The notes: a model not told the origin generated them from the letters alone. A stretch of 64,000 nucleotides of DNA from Sulfitobacter sp. EhC04 (GCF_001650875.1 NZ_LXYI01000009.1:62001-126000), one strand, 5' to 3'. Numbered from the stretch's first letter, positions 44,593 to 53,768 are shown. A program made the numbers and translations.

Positions 44593-46177
44593 AGCTGCGT
44601 CTGCGCCTTTGCTGTTTCGTCTTGATTTCAAAATGCCGCGTCTTGCGCCCCGCGATGCGCCGGGCAAAGCGGTCAGAGGATTTGCGTGCCAGGCTGCGGC
44701 GGTCGGTCGGCACCCAGTCGCGCCAGACCCGCCAGAAGGTGCCCAGCAGGATCACCACGATCAGCGCGAAAATGACAAAGGCGATGGGCCGGTCGATGAA
44801 GTCGAAAGGCGTGTTCACCCGGTTCATCGATGCCCGCAGCTTGACCTCCATGATGCCGCCCAGCACCATGCCCAGCACAATCGGCACGATGGGCAGGTTC
44901 AGCCGTTTCAGCACGTAACCGATCAGGCCAAAGACCGCCGCGATGGCGCAGTCCACCGCCGAATTGCGGATCGAATAGACCCCGACAAAGCTGAGCAGCA
45001 GGATGCACATGCCCAGGAAACGGTTGGGGATTTTTGTCAGATACACCAGCCAGCCGGTTGAGATCAGCAGGAAGATCACCACAAGGACATTCAGCAGCAG
45101 CAGCGCCAGGTACAGCGCCACCACGAAATCCATCTGATACAGGAACAGCCCCGGCCCCGGCACCACATTGTGAACGTAAAAGACCGACAGCATCATCGCG
45201 GTCAGCGCCTCGCCCGGAATGCCCAGCGCCAGCAGCGGGATCATCGCCGCCGCAGGCACCGCGTTGTTGGCGGTTTCCGATGCAATCAACCCTTCGGCGG
45301 AGCCCTGACCGAAGGCCTCGGGCGTTTTCGACATCTTCCGCGCGGATGTGTAGGACATGAACTGCGCGGTGAATTCGCCCACGCCGGGGATCATCCCCAT
45401 GAAAACGCCGAAACCGGCAGATACGGTCGCGACACGCGGATGCCGCGCCAGCTCGCGAAACCCCTGGAACAGCGAGCCGCGCGACTTTGTCAGCCGCACC
45501 TTTTCATCGTCCATGGTCAGCAGCACCAGCGCCTGGCTGAGCGCGAAAAGCCCCAGCACCACCACGATCAGGTTCACGCCACTGGCAAGCCATGTCTGGT
45601 CGAAGGTAAAGCGGCGGGTGTATTTGACCGGCTCCAGCCCCACGGTAGACAGAAAGATGCCAAAACCGGTCAGCGCCGTCGCCATCAGCATCTGCCCCCG
45701 ATGCGCCACGATCACCAGAATGATGCCCAGAAGCGCGGCCAGGAAAATCTCGCGCGAGCCGAACATCGGCGCGACGCGTGCCAGCAGCGGCGACAGCGCA
45801 ATCAGGCAGATGACAGAGAAGATACCGCCGAAGAAGCTGGCGGAATAGGCCAGCGACAGCGCGCGCCGCCCCTCGCCCCGCAGGGTCATCGGGTAGCCGT
45901 CATAGGTGGTCAGCGCATTGACGGCGGTGCCGGGCGTGTTGATCAGGATCGCCGGTATCGCTCCGCCGAACATGGAGGAGCCGTAGATGCCCAAAAGCAC
46001 CGTCAGCCCCACAATCGGATCCATCGAAAACGTCGCGGGCAGCAGGATCGCGATGGCCACCGCAGGCCCCACGCCGGGGATCGCACCGATGGCGACCCCG
46101 CCGATGGACCCCACCAGAAGGGCGATGGCCACATCCCAGCGGGACAGAACCTCTATCGCGGAAAGAAGGATATCCAT
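44573..46177 (-). CDS. Tripartite tricarboxylate transporter permease, TctA family
   Basis: The protein of about 534 residues has TctA family signatures: GSIGGVAIGAIPGVGPAVAIAILLP, GIYGSSMFGGAIPAILINTPGT and the second repeat FGVFMGMIPGVGEFTAQF with ASETANNAVPAAAMIPLLALGIPG. About 11-12 membrane segments are apparent. Its long basic tail (RRIAGRKTRHFEIKTKQQRRRR) overlaps the P450 start. The ATG at 46177 overlaps the TctB stop (TGATG); a GTG one codon upstream is also possible. It forms the large membrane subunit with TctB and TctC. Confidence 0.94.
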   Translation of the reverse strand: MDILLSAIEVLSRWDVAIALLVGSIGGVAIGAIPGVGPAVAIAILLPATFSMDPIVGLTVLLGIYGSSMFGGAIPAILINTPGTAVNALTTYDGYPMTLRGEGRRALSLAYSASFFGGIFSVICLIALSPLLARVAPMFGSREIFLAALLGIILVIVAHRGQMLMATALTGFGIFLSTVGLEPVKYTRRFTFDQTWLASGVNLIVVVLGLFALSQALVLLTMDDEKVRLTKSRGSLFQGFRELARHPRVATVSAGFGVFMGMIPGVGEFTAQFMSYTSARKMSKTPEAFGQGSAEGLIASETANNAVPAAAMIPLLALGIPGEALTAMMLSVFYVHNVVPGPGLFLYQMDFVVALYLALLLLNVLVVIFLLISTGWLVYLTKIPNRFLGMCILLLSFVGVYSIRNSAVDCAIAAVFGLIGYVLKRLNLPIVPIVLGMVLGGIMEVKLRASMNRVNTPFDFIDRPIAFVIFALIVVILLGTFWRVWRDWVPTDRRSLARKSSDRFARRIAGRKTRHFEIKTKQQRRRRSYDHMGS

Positions 46178-46710
46178 CACAGGTACAATATGAAAAAGGA
46201 GCGAAGCGTGCCGGGCAACGCATCATAGACGGCCGCACCGGGGATCTTGACGCCCAGAAGCCCCTTGAAAAGGGCAACCGTGCAGACCGCAAAAAGTGCC
46301 GCGACCCAGAAATAGCCCGCATCCCGGTAGCCCAGCCGCCATGTCAGCGCGCAGGCGAAGATCAGGCTCATCGGCAGAAAGCCTGCCACCGGAACCAGAA
46401 ACACATAGGCCATGAACCACAGCACATATTCCAAAGGCTCCAGCCAGCGCCGCGCCTCGACCCAGTCCAGCCGGTCGGGGCGACGGCGCCGCATGAGCAA
46501 GAGGTGCAGTCCGAAACTGGTGACCATCATGGCAATCGCCACGCCGGGCCAGAACCGGGGCTGGGCGGGAAAGGACTTGGCGTCTTCGATCCACACGGTC
46601 TGTGTGGTGATCTGTGACAGCAGCAGCAGCGACAGCCCCAGTGCGCCAAGGATAAACACGGCCTGCCCCGCCACGCGCGTCCTGGCCTGAAGATCGGATT
46701 CAATGCTCAC
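46177..46710 (-). CDS. Tripartite tricarboxylate transporter small permease, TctB family
   Basis: The 177-residue protein has about four predicted membrane segments (AGQAVFILGALGLSLLLLSQ; FWPGVAIAMMVTSFGLHLLLM; YVLWFMAYVFLVPVAGFLPM; YFWVAALFAVCTVALFKGLLG) and the FPAQPRFWPG motif common in TctB. The GTG at 46710 is chosen because GGGGGA lies 6 nt upstream. Gene order TctC-TctB-TctA is standard. Confidence 0.88.
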   Translation of the reverse strand: MSIESDLQARTRVAGQAVFILGALGLSLLLLSQITTQTVWIEDAKSFPAQPRFWPGVAIAMMVTSFGLHLLLMRRRRPDRLDWVEARRWLEPLEYVLWFMAYVFLVPVAGFLPMSLIFACALTWRLGYRDAGYFWVAALFAVCTVALFKGLLGVKIPGAAVYDALPGTLRSFFILYL

Positions 46711-46731
46711 GTCATGTCCCCCGGACAAGTG

Positions 46732-46754
46732 GAAGGGGCCGGCATGGCCCCTTC
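46732..46754 (-). promoter_or_regulatory. Intercistronic hairpin between TctC and TctB genes
   Basis: GAAGGGGCC (46732-46740) and GGCCCCTTC (46746-46754) form a 9-bp stem with a 5-nt loop in the gap between the binding-protein stop and the TctB start. It is not followed by a T run, so it more likely protects the TctC message or attenuates transcription than ends it. Confidence 0.6.
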
Positions 46755-46761
46755 GTCTGGC

Positions 46762-47697
46762 TTAGTCGAGCGCTTCGCCGATCGCGCCGAGCGTTTTCTT
46801 GTCAGCCTCGATGATCGCGGCACTTTCGGCAGCGTCCTTCCAATAGACCAGCGCGCCGGTCTCTTCGGCCACTTTCTGGGCGCGGTCGCTCATCGCGGTC
46901 TTTTCGGCCACTGCCGCGATCTTGGCGCGGACGTCCTCGGGCGTGTCCTTGGTCACGAACAGGCCGTTCCACAGCGCGATGTTCAGATCGCCGTCGACTT
47001 CACCGATGGTGGGGGTGTCGGGGATCTTGCTGATCCGCTCACCGGTGATTGCCACCAGTACCTTGACCTGATCAAGGCAGGGCAGGATCAGCTGCAGCGT
47101 CGTGTTGATGACATCCGCATCGCCGGAGGCCAGCGTGTTGCAATCCAGCGCGTCGAAAGCCGCGTCGGAAGCCCAGTTGAAATCCATCTTGCTGGCAAGC
47201 GCCTTGGTCACCTGTGTCGGTGTCAGCACGTCGCCAAAGTGACCCAGAACCACATCGTTCTCCCTGGCGTAGGCGGCCAGCTCCTGCATCGAGGAATAGG
47301 GCGCATTGCCCGAGGTTGCGATGACAAAGGGATAGGTCAGAAAGATGCCGATGGGGTCGAACTTCTCGGGCGTCAGTTCGGGAATGTCGATCTGGTGGCC
47401 GACCAGGGACACGGCGGGCACGAAAGACCCGATGGTGTAACCGTCCGCCGGGGCGGTGGCCACGTCGATGGCACCGGGGAACGGGCCGCCGCCGCCGCCG
47501 GGCTTGTTCACAACCGCCGCGGCGACGCCGTATTCGGTCTGGAAATCCTCGGCGATCATCCGTGTCAGCACGTCTTCCAGATCGCCCGGAGGCCACGGCA
47601 CGATGAACGTCACCGGCTTTTCGGGGTATTCGGCCAATGCAGGCCCGGCAAGGCCCAGCGCAAGGGCCGCGATTGTTGCGGTCAGAACCGTCTTCAT
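46762..47697 (-). CDS. Tripartite tricarboxylate transporter substrate-binding protein, TctC/Bug family
   Basis: The 311-residue periplasmic protein has a signal peptide (MKTVLTATIAALALGLAGPALA) and the Bug-family start YPEKPVTFIVPWPPGDLEDVLTR, with the VNKPGGGGGPFPGAIDVATAPADGY segment. Bug proteins usually bind carboxylates, amides or small aromatic acids. It is first in the operon containing TctB, TctA, P450, GS-like ligase, amidotransferase, IclR and aminotransferase, so it probably imports the pathway substrate. Confidence 0.9.
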   Translation of the reverse strand: MKTVLTATIAALALGLAGPALAEYPEKPVTFIVPWPPGDLEDVLTRMIAEDFQTEYGVAAAVVNKPGGGGGPFPGAIDVATAPADGYTIGSFVPAVSLVGHQIDIPELTPEKFDPIGIFLTYPFVIATSGNAPYSSMQELAAYARENDVVLGHFGDVLTPTQVTKALASKMDFNWASDAAFDALDCNTLASGDADVINTTLQLILPCLDQVKVLVAITGERISKIPDTPTIGEVDGDLNIALWNGLFVTKDTPEDVRAKIAAVAEKTAMSDRAQKVAEETGALVYWKDAAESAAIIEADKKTLGAIGEALD

Positions 47698-47724
47698 GGT
47701 GAACTCCCTGTTATATTATCAGCA

Positions 47725-47743
47725 TGGTTCATTATTCGAACCA
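47725..47743. promoter_or_regulatory. Palindromic operator candidate in the TctC / aldehyde dehydrogenase intergenic region
   Basis: TGGTTC-ATTATTC-GAACCA is a perfect 6-bp inverted repeat with a 7-bp spacer, placed 28 bp upstream of the tctC-type gene and 129 bp upstream of the divergent dehydrogenase. Its size and sequence resemble operators of IclR-family regulators (for example KdgR-type TGGNTC sites), and an IclR gene is in the operon. Confidence 0.5.
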
Positions 47744-47871
47744 CTGGTTTGAAATTCTTGACTTTCCACACCCACCTGTCAACAGTTCATTTGAGACAGC
47801 CAAGGTGGCCGAGCCGTTCGACCGCTGTAATGCGCTCCGTTTTGACGCAACGCCCGATGGAGGAATGCCCG

Positions 47872-49356
47872 ATGGACCAAAGCCGAATCGCAGAGTTGCG
47901 GGATGCGCCCGTGCCCCCTGCCCGCCATTTGATCGGCGGCGCTGCCGTCGCCGCGTCGGACGGCCGGGAAATGGAGGTATGCTCCCCCCTGAACGGTGCG
48001 GTCCTGACCACAATGGCAAAGGGCACCCGCGCGGATGCGGATCAGGCCATCGCCGCGGCGCGACGCGCCTTTGACAGCGGGGTCTGGGCCAACCTGGCCC
48101 CGGCAGCGCGCAAGGCGGTGCTGCTGAAATGGGCGGCACTGATCGAAGAACACGCACTGGAGATTGCGGTGCTGGGGGTGCGCGAAAACGGCACCGAAAT
48201 CGGCATGGCACTGAAGGCCGAGCCGCTGTCGGCGGCTGGCACCATCCGCTATTACGCCGAAAGCATCGACAAGCTATATGGCGAAATCGCCCCGACCGCG
48301 CCCGGCACGCTGGGGCTGGTGCACCGCGAACCGGCGGGGGTCGTGGGGGCCATCGTGCCCTGGAATTTCCCGTTGATGATCGGCGCATGGAAACTGGGAC
48401 CGGCGCTGGCGGCCGGATGCAGCGTGGTGCTGAAACCGGCAGAGACTGCATCGCTGACCCTGCTGCGCATCGCGGAGCTGGCGCTGGACGCGGGGGTGCC
48501 ACCCGGCGTTTTGAATGTTGTCACCGGACCGGGGGCTGAAGTGGGCGCGGCCATTGCGGAATCGATGGATGTGGATGTGCTGGTCTTTACCGGCTCCGGC
48601 CCCACCGGGCGGCGGCTGCTTGAGGCCTCGGCCCGCTCGAACCTGAAACGGGTCTATCTGGAACTGGGCGGCAAATCCCCCAACATTGTCTTTGCCGATG
48701 CCCCCGATCTGGATGAGGCGGTGAAGGTCACGGCCAACGGCATCTTCCGCAACGCAGGTCAGGTCTGTATCGCCGGGTCGCGCCTGCTGGTGGAACGCAG
48801 CATCCACGATGAATTTGTCGAAAAGCTGGCCGCCTTTACCCAGACCATGAAAGTCGGGGACCCGCTGGACCCGGACACCACCTGCGGCGCGGTCAATTCG
48901 CAGGCGCAACTGGACCGCAACCTTGCCTTTGTCGAAGAGGCCCGCGCACAGGGGCGCACCATTGTCACGGGCGGCGGGCGCATTCTGCAAGACACGGGCG
49001 GCTACTACATGGCCCCCACCGTAATCACCGGCGTGCAGTCCGATGACCGGCTCGCGCGGGAAGAAGTCTTCGGCCCCGTGCTGGCCGTGCAGGCCTTTGA
49101 CACCGAGGACGACGCCGTCAACCTAGCCAATGGCACCGACTATGGCCTTGCCGCTGCCGTCTGGACCGCCAATCTGGGCCGCGCGCACCGGATGGTGCGC
49201 AGGATACGGGCCGGGCTGGTGCATGTGAACACCTACGGCGGATCGGACCTGAGCGTACCTTTGGGCGGCGTCAAGCAATCGGGCAACGGGCATGACAAGT
49301 CCCCGCATGCCTTTGACAAGTACCTCGACCTGAAAACAGCGTGGATCAAGCTATGA
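47872..49356 (+). CDS. Aldehyde dehydrogenase
   Basis: The 494-residue NAD(P)-dependent aldehyde dehydrogenase has VGAIVPWNFPLMIGAWKLGPAL, the Rossmann loop FTGSGPTGRRLLEA, the general-base Glu in LELGGKSPNI, the nucleophilic Cys in NAGQVCIAGSRL, and EEVFGPVLAVQ. The ATG at 47872 follows a GGAGG site at 47859-47863 with an 8-nt spacer; an upstream in-frame ATG at 47857 has none. It would oxidise the aldehyde from the aminotransferase or P450 step and shares a control region with the transporter operon. Confidence 0.95.
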   Translation: MDQSRIAELRDAPVPPARHLIGGAAVAASDGREMEVCSPLNGAVLTTMAKGTRADADQAIAAARRAFDSGVWANLAPAARKAVLLKWAALIEEHALEIAVLGVRENGTEIGMALKAEPLSAAGTIRYYAESIDKLYGEIAPTAPGTLGLVHREPAGVVGAIVPWNFPLMIGAWKLGPALAAGCSVVLKPAETASLTLLRIAELALDAGVPPGVLNVVTGPGAEVGAAIAESMDVDVLVFTGSGPTGRRLLEASARSNLKRVYLELGGKSPNIVFADAPDLDEAVKVTANGIFRNAGQVCIAGSRLLVERSIHDEFVEKLAAFTQTMKVGDPLDPDTTCGAVNSQAQLDRNLAFVEEARAQGRTIVTGGGRILQDTGGYYMAPTVITGVQSDDRLAREEVFGPVLAVQAFDTEDDAVNLANGTDYGLAAAVWTANLGRAHRMVRRIRAGLVHVNTYGGSDLSVPLGGVKQSGNGHDKSPHAFDKYLDLKTAWIKL

Positions 49357-50579
49357 AGAACCGCACCATTCTGGTCGTCGGGACCTATGACACCAAGGAC
49401 GACGAACTGAATTACCTCGGCGATGTGATCCGCCGTCAGGGCGGCGGCGTTCTGAGCATGGATGTCAGCGTGCTTGGCGACCCTTCCGGGCCCACGGATG
49501 TGTCCAAACATCAGGTGGCCGAGGCCGGGGGTCATTCCATCGCCGACGCCATCGACAGCGGCGACGAAAACATCGCGATGCAGATCATGGCCAAAGGGGC
49601 CGCAACCGAGGCGCTGCGCCTGTACCGGTCGGGGGATATTCACGGGGTCATCGTGCTGGGCGGGACCATGGGCACCGATCTGGCACTGGATGTCTGTGCG
49701 GCACTGCCCCTGGGCGTACCGAAATACATCGTCTCGACCGTCAGCTTTTCAGCGCTGATCCCGCCTGATCGTCTGGCGGCGGATGTGCAGATGATCCTCT
49801 GGGCGGGCGGGCTCTACGGGCTGAACTCGGTCTGCAAGGCGTCGCTGTCGCAGGCCGCCGGTGCGGTGCTTGGCGCGGCACGCGCGGTTGAACCACCCGA
49901 ACGCGACCGCCCGCTGATCGGCATGACCTCCTTTGGCAAGACGGTGCTGCACTACATGGTCAGCCTGAAACCGGCGCTGGAGGAACGCGGTTTTGAAGTC
50001 GCTGTATTTCATGCCACGGGCATGGGCGGACGTGCTTTTGAAAGTCTGGCCGCCGAGGGCGCCTTTGCCGCTGTGATGGATTTCGCCCCGCAGGAGGTTG
50101 GCAATCACCTGATGGGATCGACGATCAGCGCGGGCGCGGACCGGATGACCGCCGCCGGGCGTGCCGGCATCCCCCAGATCATTGCACCGGGATGCTATGA
50201 CCTCGTGGATTTCGTCGGCTGGCAGGACCCGCCCGCGCAGGTCGCGGGGCAAGAAATTCATGCCCACAACCGGCTGCTGTCCTCGGTGATGATGACCGCC
50301 GGACAGCGCCGCGACATGGCGCGCGCGATGTGTGACAAGCTGGCGCAGGCGCAGGGACCCACGGTGCTGATCCTGCCTGAACAGGGATGCAACGAATGGG
50401 ACCGCCCAGGCGGGCCGCTGTCCGACCCCGATGGCCTGATCGCCTTTGTGGCCGAGATCAAGGCGCGGTGTCCGGACAACGTACGACTGATTTCGCTGGA
50501 CGCGCATATTAACGACACGGCCTTCTCTGACATGGCGCTTGAAGTCTTTGACGCCTGGCGGGCTGACGGGGTGCTGTAG
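49353..50579 (+). CDS. Tm-1-like ATP-binding domain-containing protein (UPF0261)
   Basis: The 408-residue protein matches the family named after tomato Tm-1 (UPF0261). It has the N-terminal VVGTYDTKDDELNYL segment, the glycine-rich VIVLGGTMGTDLALDV (nucleotide-binding), GMTSFGKTVLHYM and the C-terminal EQGCNEWDRPGGP. The start overlaps the aldehyde dehydrogenase stop as ATGA, so they are co-translated. Its function is not established; members are often next to catabolic genes. Confidence 0.88.
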   Translation: MKNRTILVVGTYDTKDDELNYLGDVIRRQGGGVLSMDVSVLGDPSGPTDVSKHQVAEAGGHSIADAIDSGDENIAMQIMAKGAATEALRLYRSGDIHGVIVLGGTMGTDLALDVCAALPLGVPKYIVSTVSFSALIPPDRLAADVQMILWAGGLYGLNSVCKASLSQAAGAVLGAARAVEPPERDRPLIGMTSFGKTVLHYMVSLKPALEERGFEVAVFHATGMGGRAFESLAAEGAFAAVMDFAPQEVGNHLMGSTISAGADRMTAAGRAGIPQIIAPGCYDLVDFVGWQDPPAQVAGQEIHAHNRLLSSVMMTAGQRRDMARAMCDKLAQAQGPTVLILPEQGCNEWDRPGGPLSDPDGLIAFVAEIKARCPDNVRLISLDAHINDTAFSDMALEVFDAWRADGVL

Positions 50580-50634
50580 GGCCCGGAGACCGGTTTTCCT
50601 TTGACCTCTCTCCCGGCCACGGGCAAAAGGCTGC

Positions 50635-52002
50635 ATGGCAAAACCAACCAAGACATTTTCCTGCACGGCCTGCGGCGCGACGTTCAACAAATGGTCCGGG
50701 CGCTGTGATGGCTGCGGTGAATGGAACACCATTCAGGAGGACAAGGGAATTTCCGCAGGCCCACCCAGCAAGTCGCTGGGCGCGCGGCGCGGCTCTGCGG
50801 TGACGTTGACGGATCTGAGCACCGAAGAGGCCCCGCCGCCGCGCAGCCAAAGCATGATCGCAGAGCTTGACCGCGTGCTGGGCGGAGGTCTGGTGGCGGC
50901 CTCGGCCATTCTGGTGGGCGGCGATCCGGGCATCGGCAAATCGACGCTGCTGTTGCAGGCGGCCGCGCAATTTGCACGCAACGGGCTGAAAACCATATAC
51001 GTCAGCGGCGAAGAGGCCAGCGCACAGGTGCGCATGCGCGCCCAGCGGCTGGGCCTGTCGGATGCGCCGGTGAAACTGGCGGCAGAGACCAACCTGCGCG
51101 ATATCCTGACCACGCTGGACCGCGAACGCCCGCAGCTTGCCATCATCGACTCCATCCAGACCATGTGGGCCGACAATGTCGAAAGCGCCCCCGGCTCGGT
51201 CAGTCAGGTGCGCGCCGCCAGCCACGAATTGACAGCCTTCGCCAAGCGCACCGGCACATCGGTCATTCTGGTGGGCCATGTCACCAAGGACGGCCAGATC
51301 GCCGGGCCCCGCGTGGTCGAACATATGGTCGATACCGTGCTTTATTTCGAAGGAGAGCGCGGCCATCAGTTCCGCATCCTGCGCGCGGTCAAGAACCGCT
51401 TTGGACCAGCGGACGAGATCGGGGTGTTCGAAATGACCGGCCAGGGCCTGGCCGAGGTCACCAACCCCTCGGCCCTGTTCCTGTCCGAACGCGGCGAACC
51501 CTCTGCCGGATCGGTGGTCTTTGCCGGGATCGAAGGCACAAGGCCCGTGCTGGTCGAGTTCCAGGCGCTGGTCGCCCCCTCGCCCCACAGCCAGGCGCGG
51601 CGCACGGTGGTGGGCTGGGATTCAGGGCGGCTGGCGATGATTCTCGCCGTGCTTGAGGCGCGCTGTGGCATCCCTTTTGCCGGGCTTGACGTCTATCTGA
51701 ACGTCGCGGGCGGCATGAAGGTGTCCGAACCCGCCGCCGATCTGGCGGTTGCCGCCGCCCTGCTGAGCGCGCGCGAAGATGTGGCGCTGCCCGCAGAAAC
51801 AGTGGTTTTTGGCGAAATCAGCCTCTCTGGTGCGCTGCGGCCCGCCAGTCAGACTGAAAACAGGTTGAAAGAAGCGCAAAAACTTGGTTTTACCTCCGCA
51901 ATCGCGCCCGCAGGGGGCAAAGCGGTGGGGACAACGGGCATCACGCTCAATCAACTGAGCGATCTGACCGGTTTTGTCGGTGAAATATTCGGCGCTGGAT
52001 AG
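50635..52002 (+). CDS. radA: DNA repair protein RadA
   Basis: The 455-residue recombination ATPase promotes branch migration. It has an N-terminal four-cysteine zinc motif (CTACGATFNKWSGRCDGCGEW), a RecA-like domain with Walker A GGDPGIGKSTLL, Walker B LAIIDSIQT, the RadA-specific KNRFG (VKNRFGPADEIGVFE) near residue 260, and a C-terminal Lon-protease-like domain. Length is standard. It begins the radA-cvpA-(histidine kinase)-purF block. Confidence 0.98.
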   Translation: MAKPTKTFSCTACGATFNKWSGRCDGCGEWNTIQEDKGISAGPPSKSLGARRGSAVTLTDLSTEEAPPPRSQSMIAELDRVLGGGLVAASAILVGGDPGIGKSTLLLQAAAQFARNGLKTIYVSGEEASAQVRMRAQRLGLSDAPVKLAAETNLRDILTTLDRERPQLAIIDSIQTMWADNVESAPGSVSQVRAASHELTAFAKRTGTSVILVGHVTKDGQIAGPRVVEHMVDTVLYFEGERGHQFRILRAVKNRFGPADEIGVFEMTGQGLAEVTNPSALFLSERGEPSAGSVVFAGIEGTRPVLVEFQALVAPSPHSQARRTVVGWDSGRLAMILAVLEARCGIPFAGLDVYLNVAGGMKVSEPAADLAVAAALLSAREDVALPAETVVFGEISLSGALRPASQTENRLKEAQKLGFTSAIAPAGGKAVGTTGITLNQLSDLTGFVGEIFGAG

Positions 52003-52028
52003 CGCCCTGGGACGAAGGCGAGCAGCAG

Positions 52029-52583
52029 ATGGACGGGTTTACCATTATTGATGGCGTGGTGGCGCTGGTCATCGTGCTTTCCGCGCTTTTGGCTTATGGC
52101 CGCGGGTTGGTGCGCGAGTTGATGGCCATTGTCGGCTGGATCGCCGCGGCGGTGCTGGCCTATCTCTTTGCGCCGCAGGTCGAACCGCTGGTACGCGAAC
52201 TGCCTGTGGTCGGCGAATTCCTGGCCGACAGCTGCGAATTGTCCATCATCGGGGCCTTTGCCATCGTCTTTGCCGTGGCGCTGATCGTGGTCTCGCTGTT
52301 CACGCCGCTGTTTTCTTCGCTGGTGCAACGCTCCGTTCTGGGTGGGCTGGACCAGGGGCTTGGCTTTGTCTTTGGTGTGGCGCGGGGCATCATCCTGGTG
52401 GCGATTGCCTTTTTCGTCTATCAAACGGTCATCCCGGATCAGCAGTTCACCATGGTTGATGAAAGCCGGTCGGCCACCGTATTCGCGCGCTTCACCGGCC
52501 AGATCGAGGAACAAAACCCCGAGGATGCGTTGGGTTGGATCACCACGCGCTACGAGGAACTGGTGGGCAGCTGCGGCGCCTGA
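52029..52583 (+). CDS. cvpA: CvpA family membrane protein
   Basis: The 184-residue inner-membrane protein has the CvpA start DGVVALVIVLSALLAYGRGLVRELMAIVGWIAAA with predicted membrane helices and a C-terminal soluble tail. It is 26 bp after radA. CvpA genes are classically next to purF; here a histidine kinase gene and 2.1 kb of sequence separate them. Its role in colicin V production or purine-linked envelope functions is only known from other species. Confidence 0.88.
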   Translation: MDGFTIIDGVVALVIVLSALLAYGRGLVRELMAIVGWIAAAVLAYLFAPQVEPLVRELPVVGEFLADSCELSIIGAFAIVFAVALIVVSLFTPLFSSLVQRSVLGGLDQGLGFVFGVARGIILVAIAFFVYQTVIPDQQFTMVDESRSATVFARFTGQIEEQNPEDALGWITTRYEELVGSCGA

Positions 52584-52649
52584 GCCCGGTCGGGGTTTAA
52601 CCTTCTGTTATCCAAGCAACGGTAGATTGCCCCCGTCAGGAGCAGTCTC

Positions 52650-53768
52650 ATGTCCGATACGGACCAATTTGCCCATCTGGATTACATTGCCACCCCCGTC
52701 TTTGTGCTGGAGGTGCCGGCAGACGGCCTGCCGGTCTATTGCGCATTCAACGCCAGCGCCCGCGCGATCAGCGGGCGGCCCCTGTCGGACTACCTGGGGC
52801 GCACGGCGGCACAGATCTATGACACCGTTTACGGGCGCGCGGCATTGTCGCGCCATTGCCAGGTTGCCAAAGGCGGTAAGCCCCTGACCTACGAGCTGCA
52901 GTTGCCCCTGGCGGGCGAGGTCCGGCAGGTGCGCACCACGCTGTCGCCGGAAATGGATGCGGACGGCAGGGTTTTCAGGCTTTATGGCGCATCGCTTGAT
53001 ATCACCGAGGAAACCAGGGCGCGGGAGGCGAGGGTTTCCTTTCACACCGCCGCCTCCGAGATGGAGCAGTTCGTGGCGATGGCGGCCCATGATCTGCGCG
53101 CGCCAATGCGCAATGTCACCATGCTGGCGGAAATGCTCAAGGACGATTTCGTCGATCACGGCGATGGCAAGCTGGACATGATCAACATGATGGACGGCAT
53201 TGCCGACAAAACCATGAAGCTGATCGACGATATCCTGTTGCACACCCAGTCGGTCGAGGCGGAGGAGACCGAAACGCTGTTCGACCTCTCCGAACTGACC
53301 TGTCTGATCTGCGATATCCTCGACCCCGAAGAACGCCATCACGTCAATGTCACCCCCGCCGCCCTGCTGACCGACAAAACAGCGCTGCAGATCGCCCTGC
53401 GCAACCTGATCGAGAATGCGGTGAAACACACCGGCAGAGTGCAGATGCTGCTGGACATCTCGGTCGAACAATTGCCCGGCGGCATGATCGCCGTCACGCT
53501 TGAGGACAATGGCAAGGGTTTCAGCGATGCCGCGCTGCAACTGATGAACGGCGGCGGTTTCCGGGTGGACGGCGGCTACGGGCTGTTCGGTGTCCGGCGC
53601 ATGATCCGAGCCCGTGGCGGCACGATCACCGCCGGCAACTCCCCCACGATGGGCGGTGCCACGATCCGGTTCACCCTGCCAGGGCGGATCGTGGCCACGG
53701 GGGCGCAGGCCATCGCCCGGCAACTGCCCCTGCCATCGCGCCCATCGCTGCAACAGCAGTCGGTCTGA
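52650..53768 (+). CDS. PAS-domain sensor histidine kinase
   Basis: The 372-residue protein has an N-terminal PAS-like sensor (about residues 8-120; IATPVFVLEVPAD, LYGASLDITEETRAREAR), then a HisKA domain with the phospho-accepting His in MAAHDLRAPMRN, and an HATPase with N box LRNLIENAVKHTG, G1 VTLEDNGKGFSDA and G2 GGYGLFGVRRMIRARGG. No membrane segment is visible, so it is probably cytoplasmic. No response regulator is adjacent. The start has an AGGAG site. It sits between cvpA and purF, normally adjacent. Confidence 0.93.
   Translation: MSDTDQFAHLDYIATPVFVLEVPADGLPVYCAFNASARAISGRPLSDYLGRTAAQIYDTVYGRAALSRHCQVAKGGKPLTYELQLPLAGEVRQVRTTLSPEMDADGRVFRLYGASLDITEETRAREARVSFHTAASEMEQFVAMAAHDLRAPMRNVTMLAEMLKDDFVDHGDGKLDMINMMDGIADKTMKLIDDILLHTQSVEAEETETLFDLSELTCLICDILDPEERHHVNVTPAALLTDKTALQIALRNLIENAVKHTGRVQMLLDISVEQLPGGMIAVTLEDNGKGFSDAALQLMNGGGFRVDGGYGLFGVRRMIRARGGTITAGNSPTMGGATIRFTLPGRIVATGAQAIARQLPLPSRPSLQQQSV

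Noticed and set aside
46714-47871. Open frame upstream of and in frame with the aldehyde dehydrogenase, lengthening it to 880 residues
   Set aside because: It is antisense to the signal-peptide-containing TctC-family gene, lacks dehydrogenase homology, and a strong GGAGG site marks the start at 47872.
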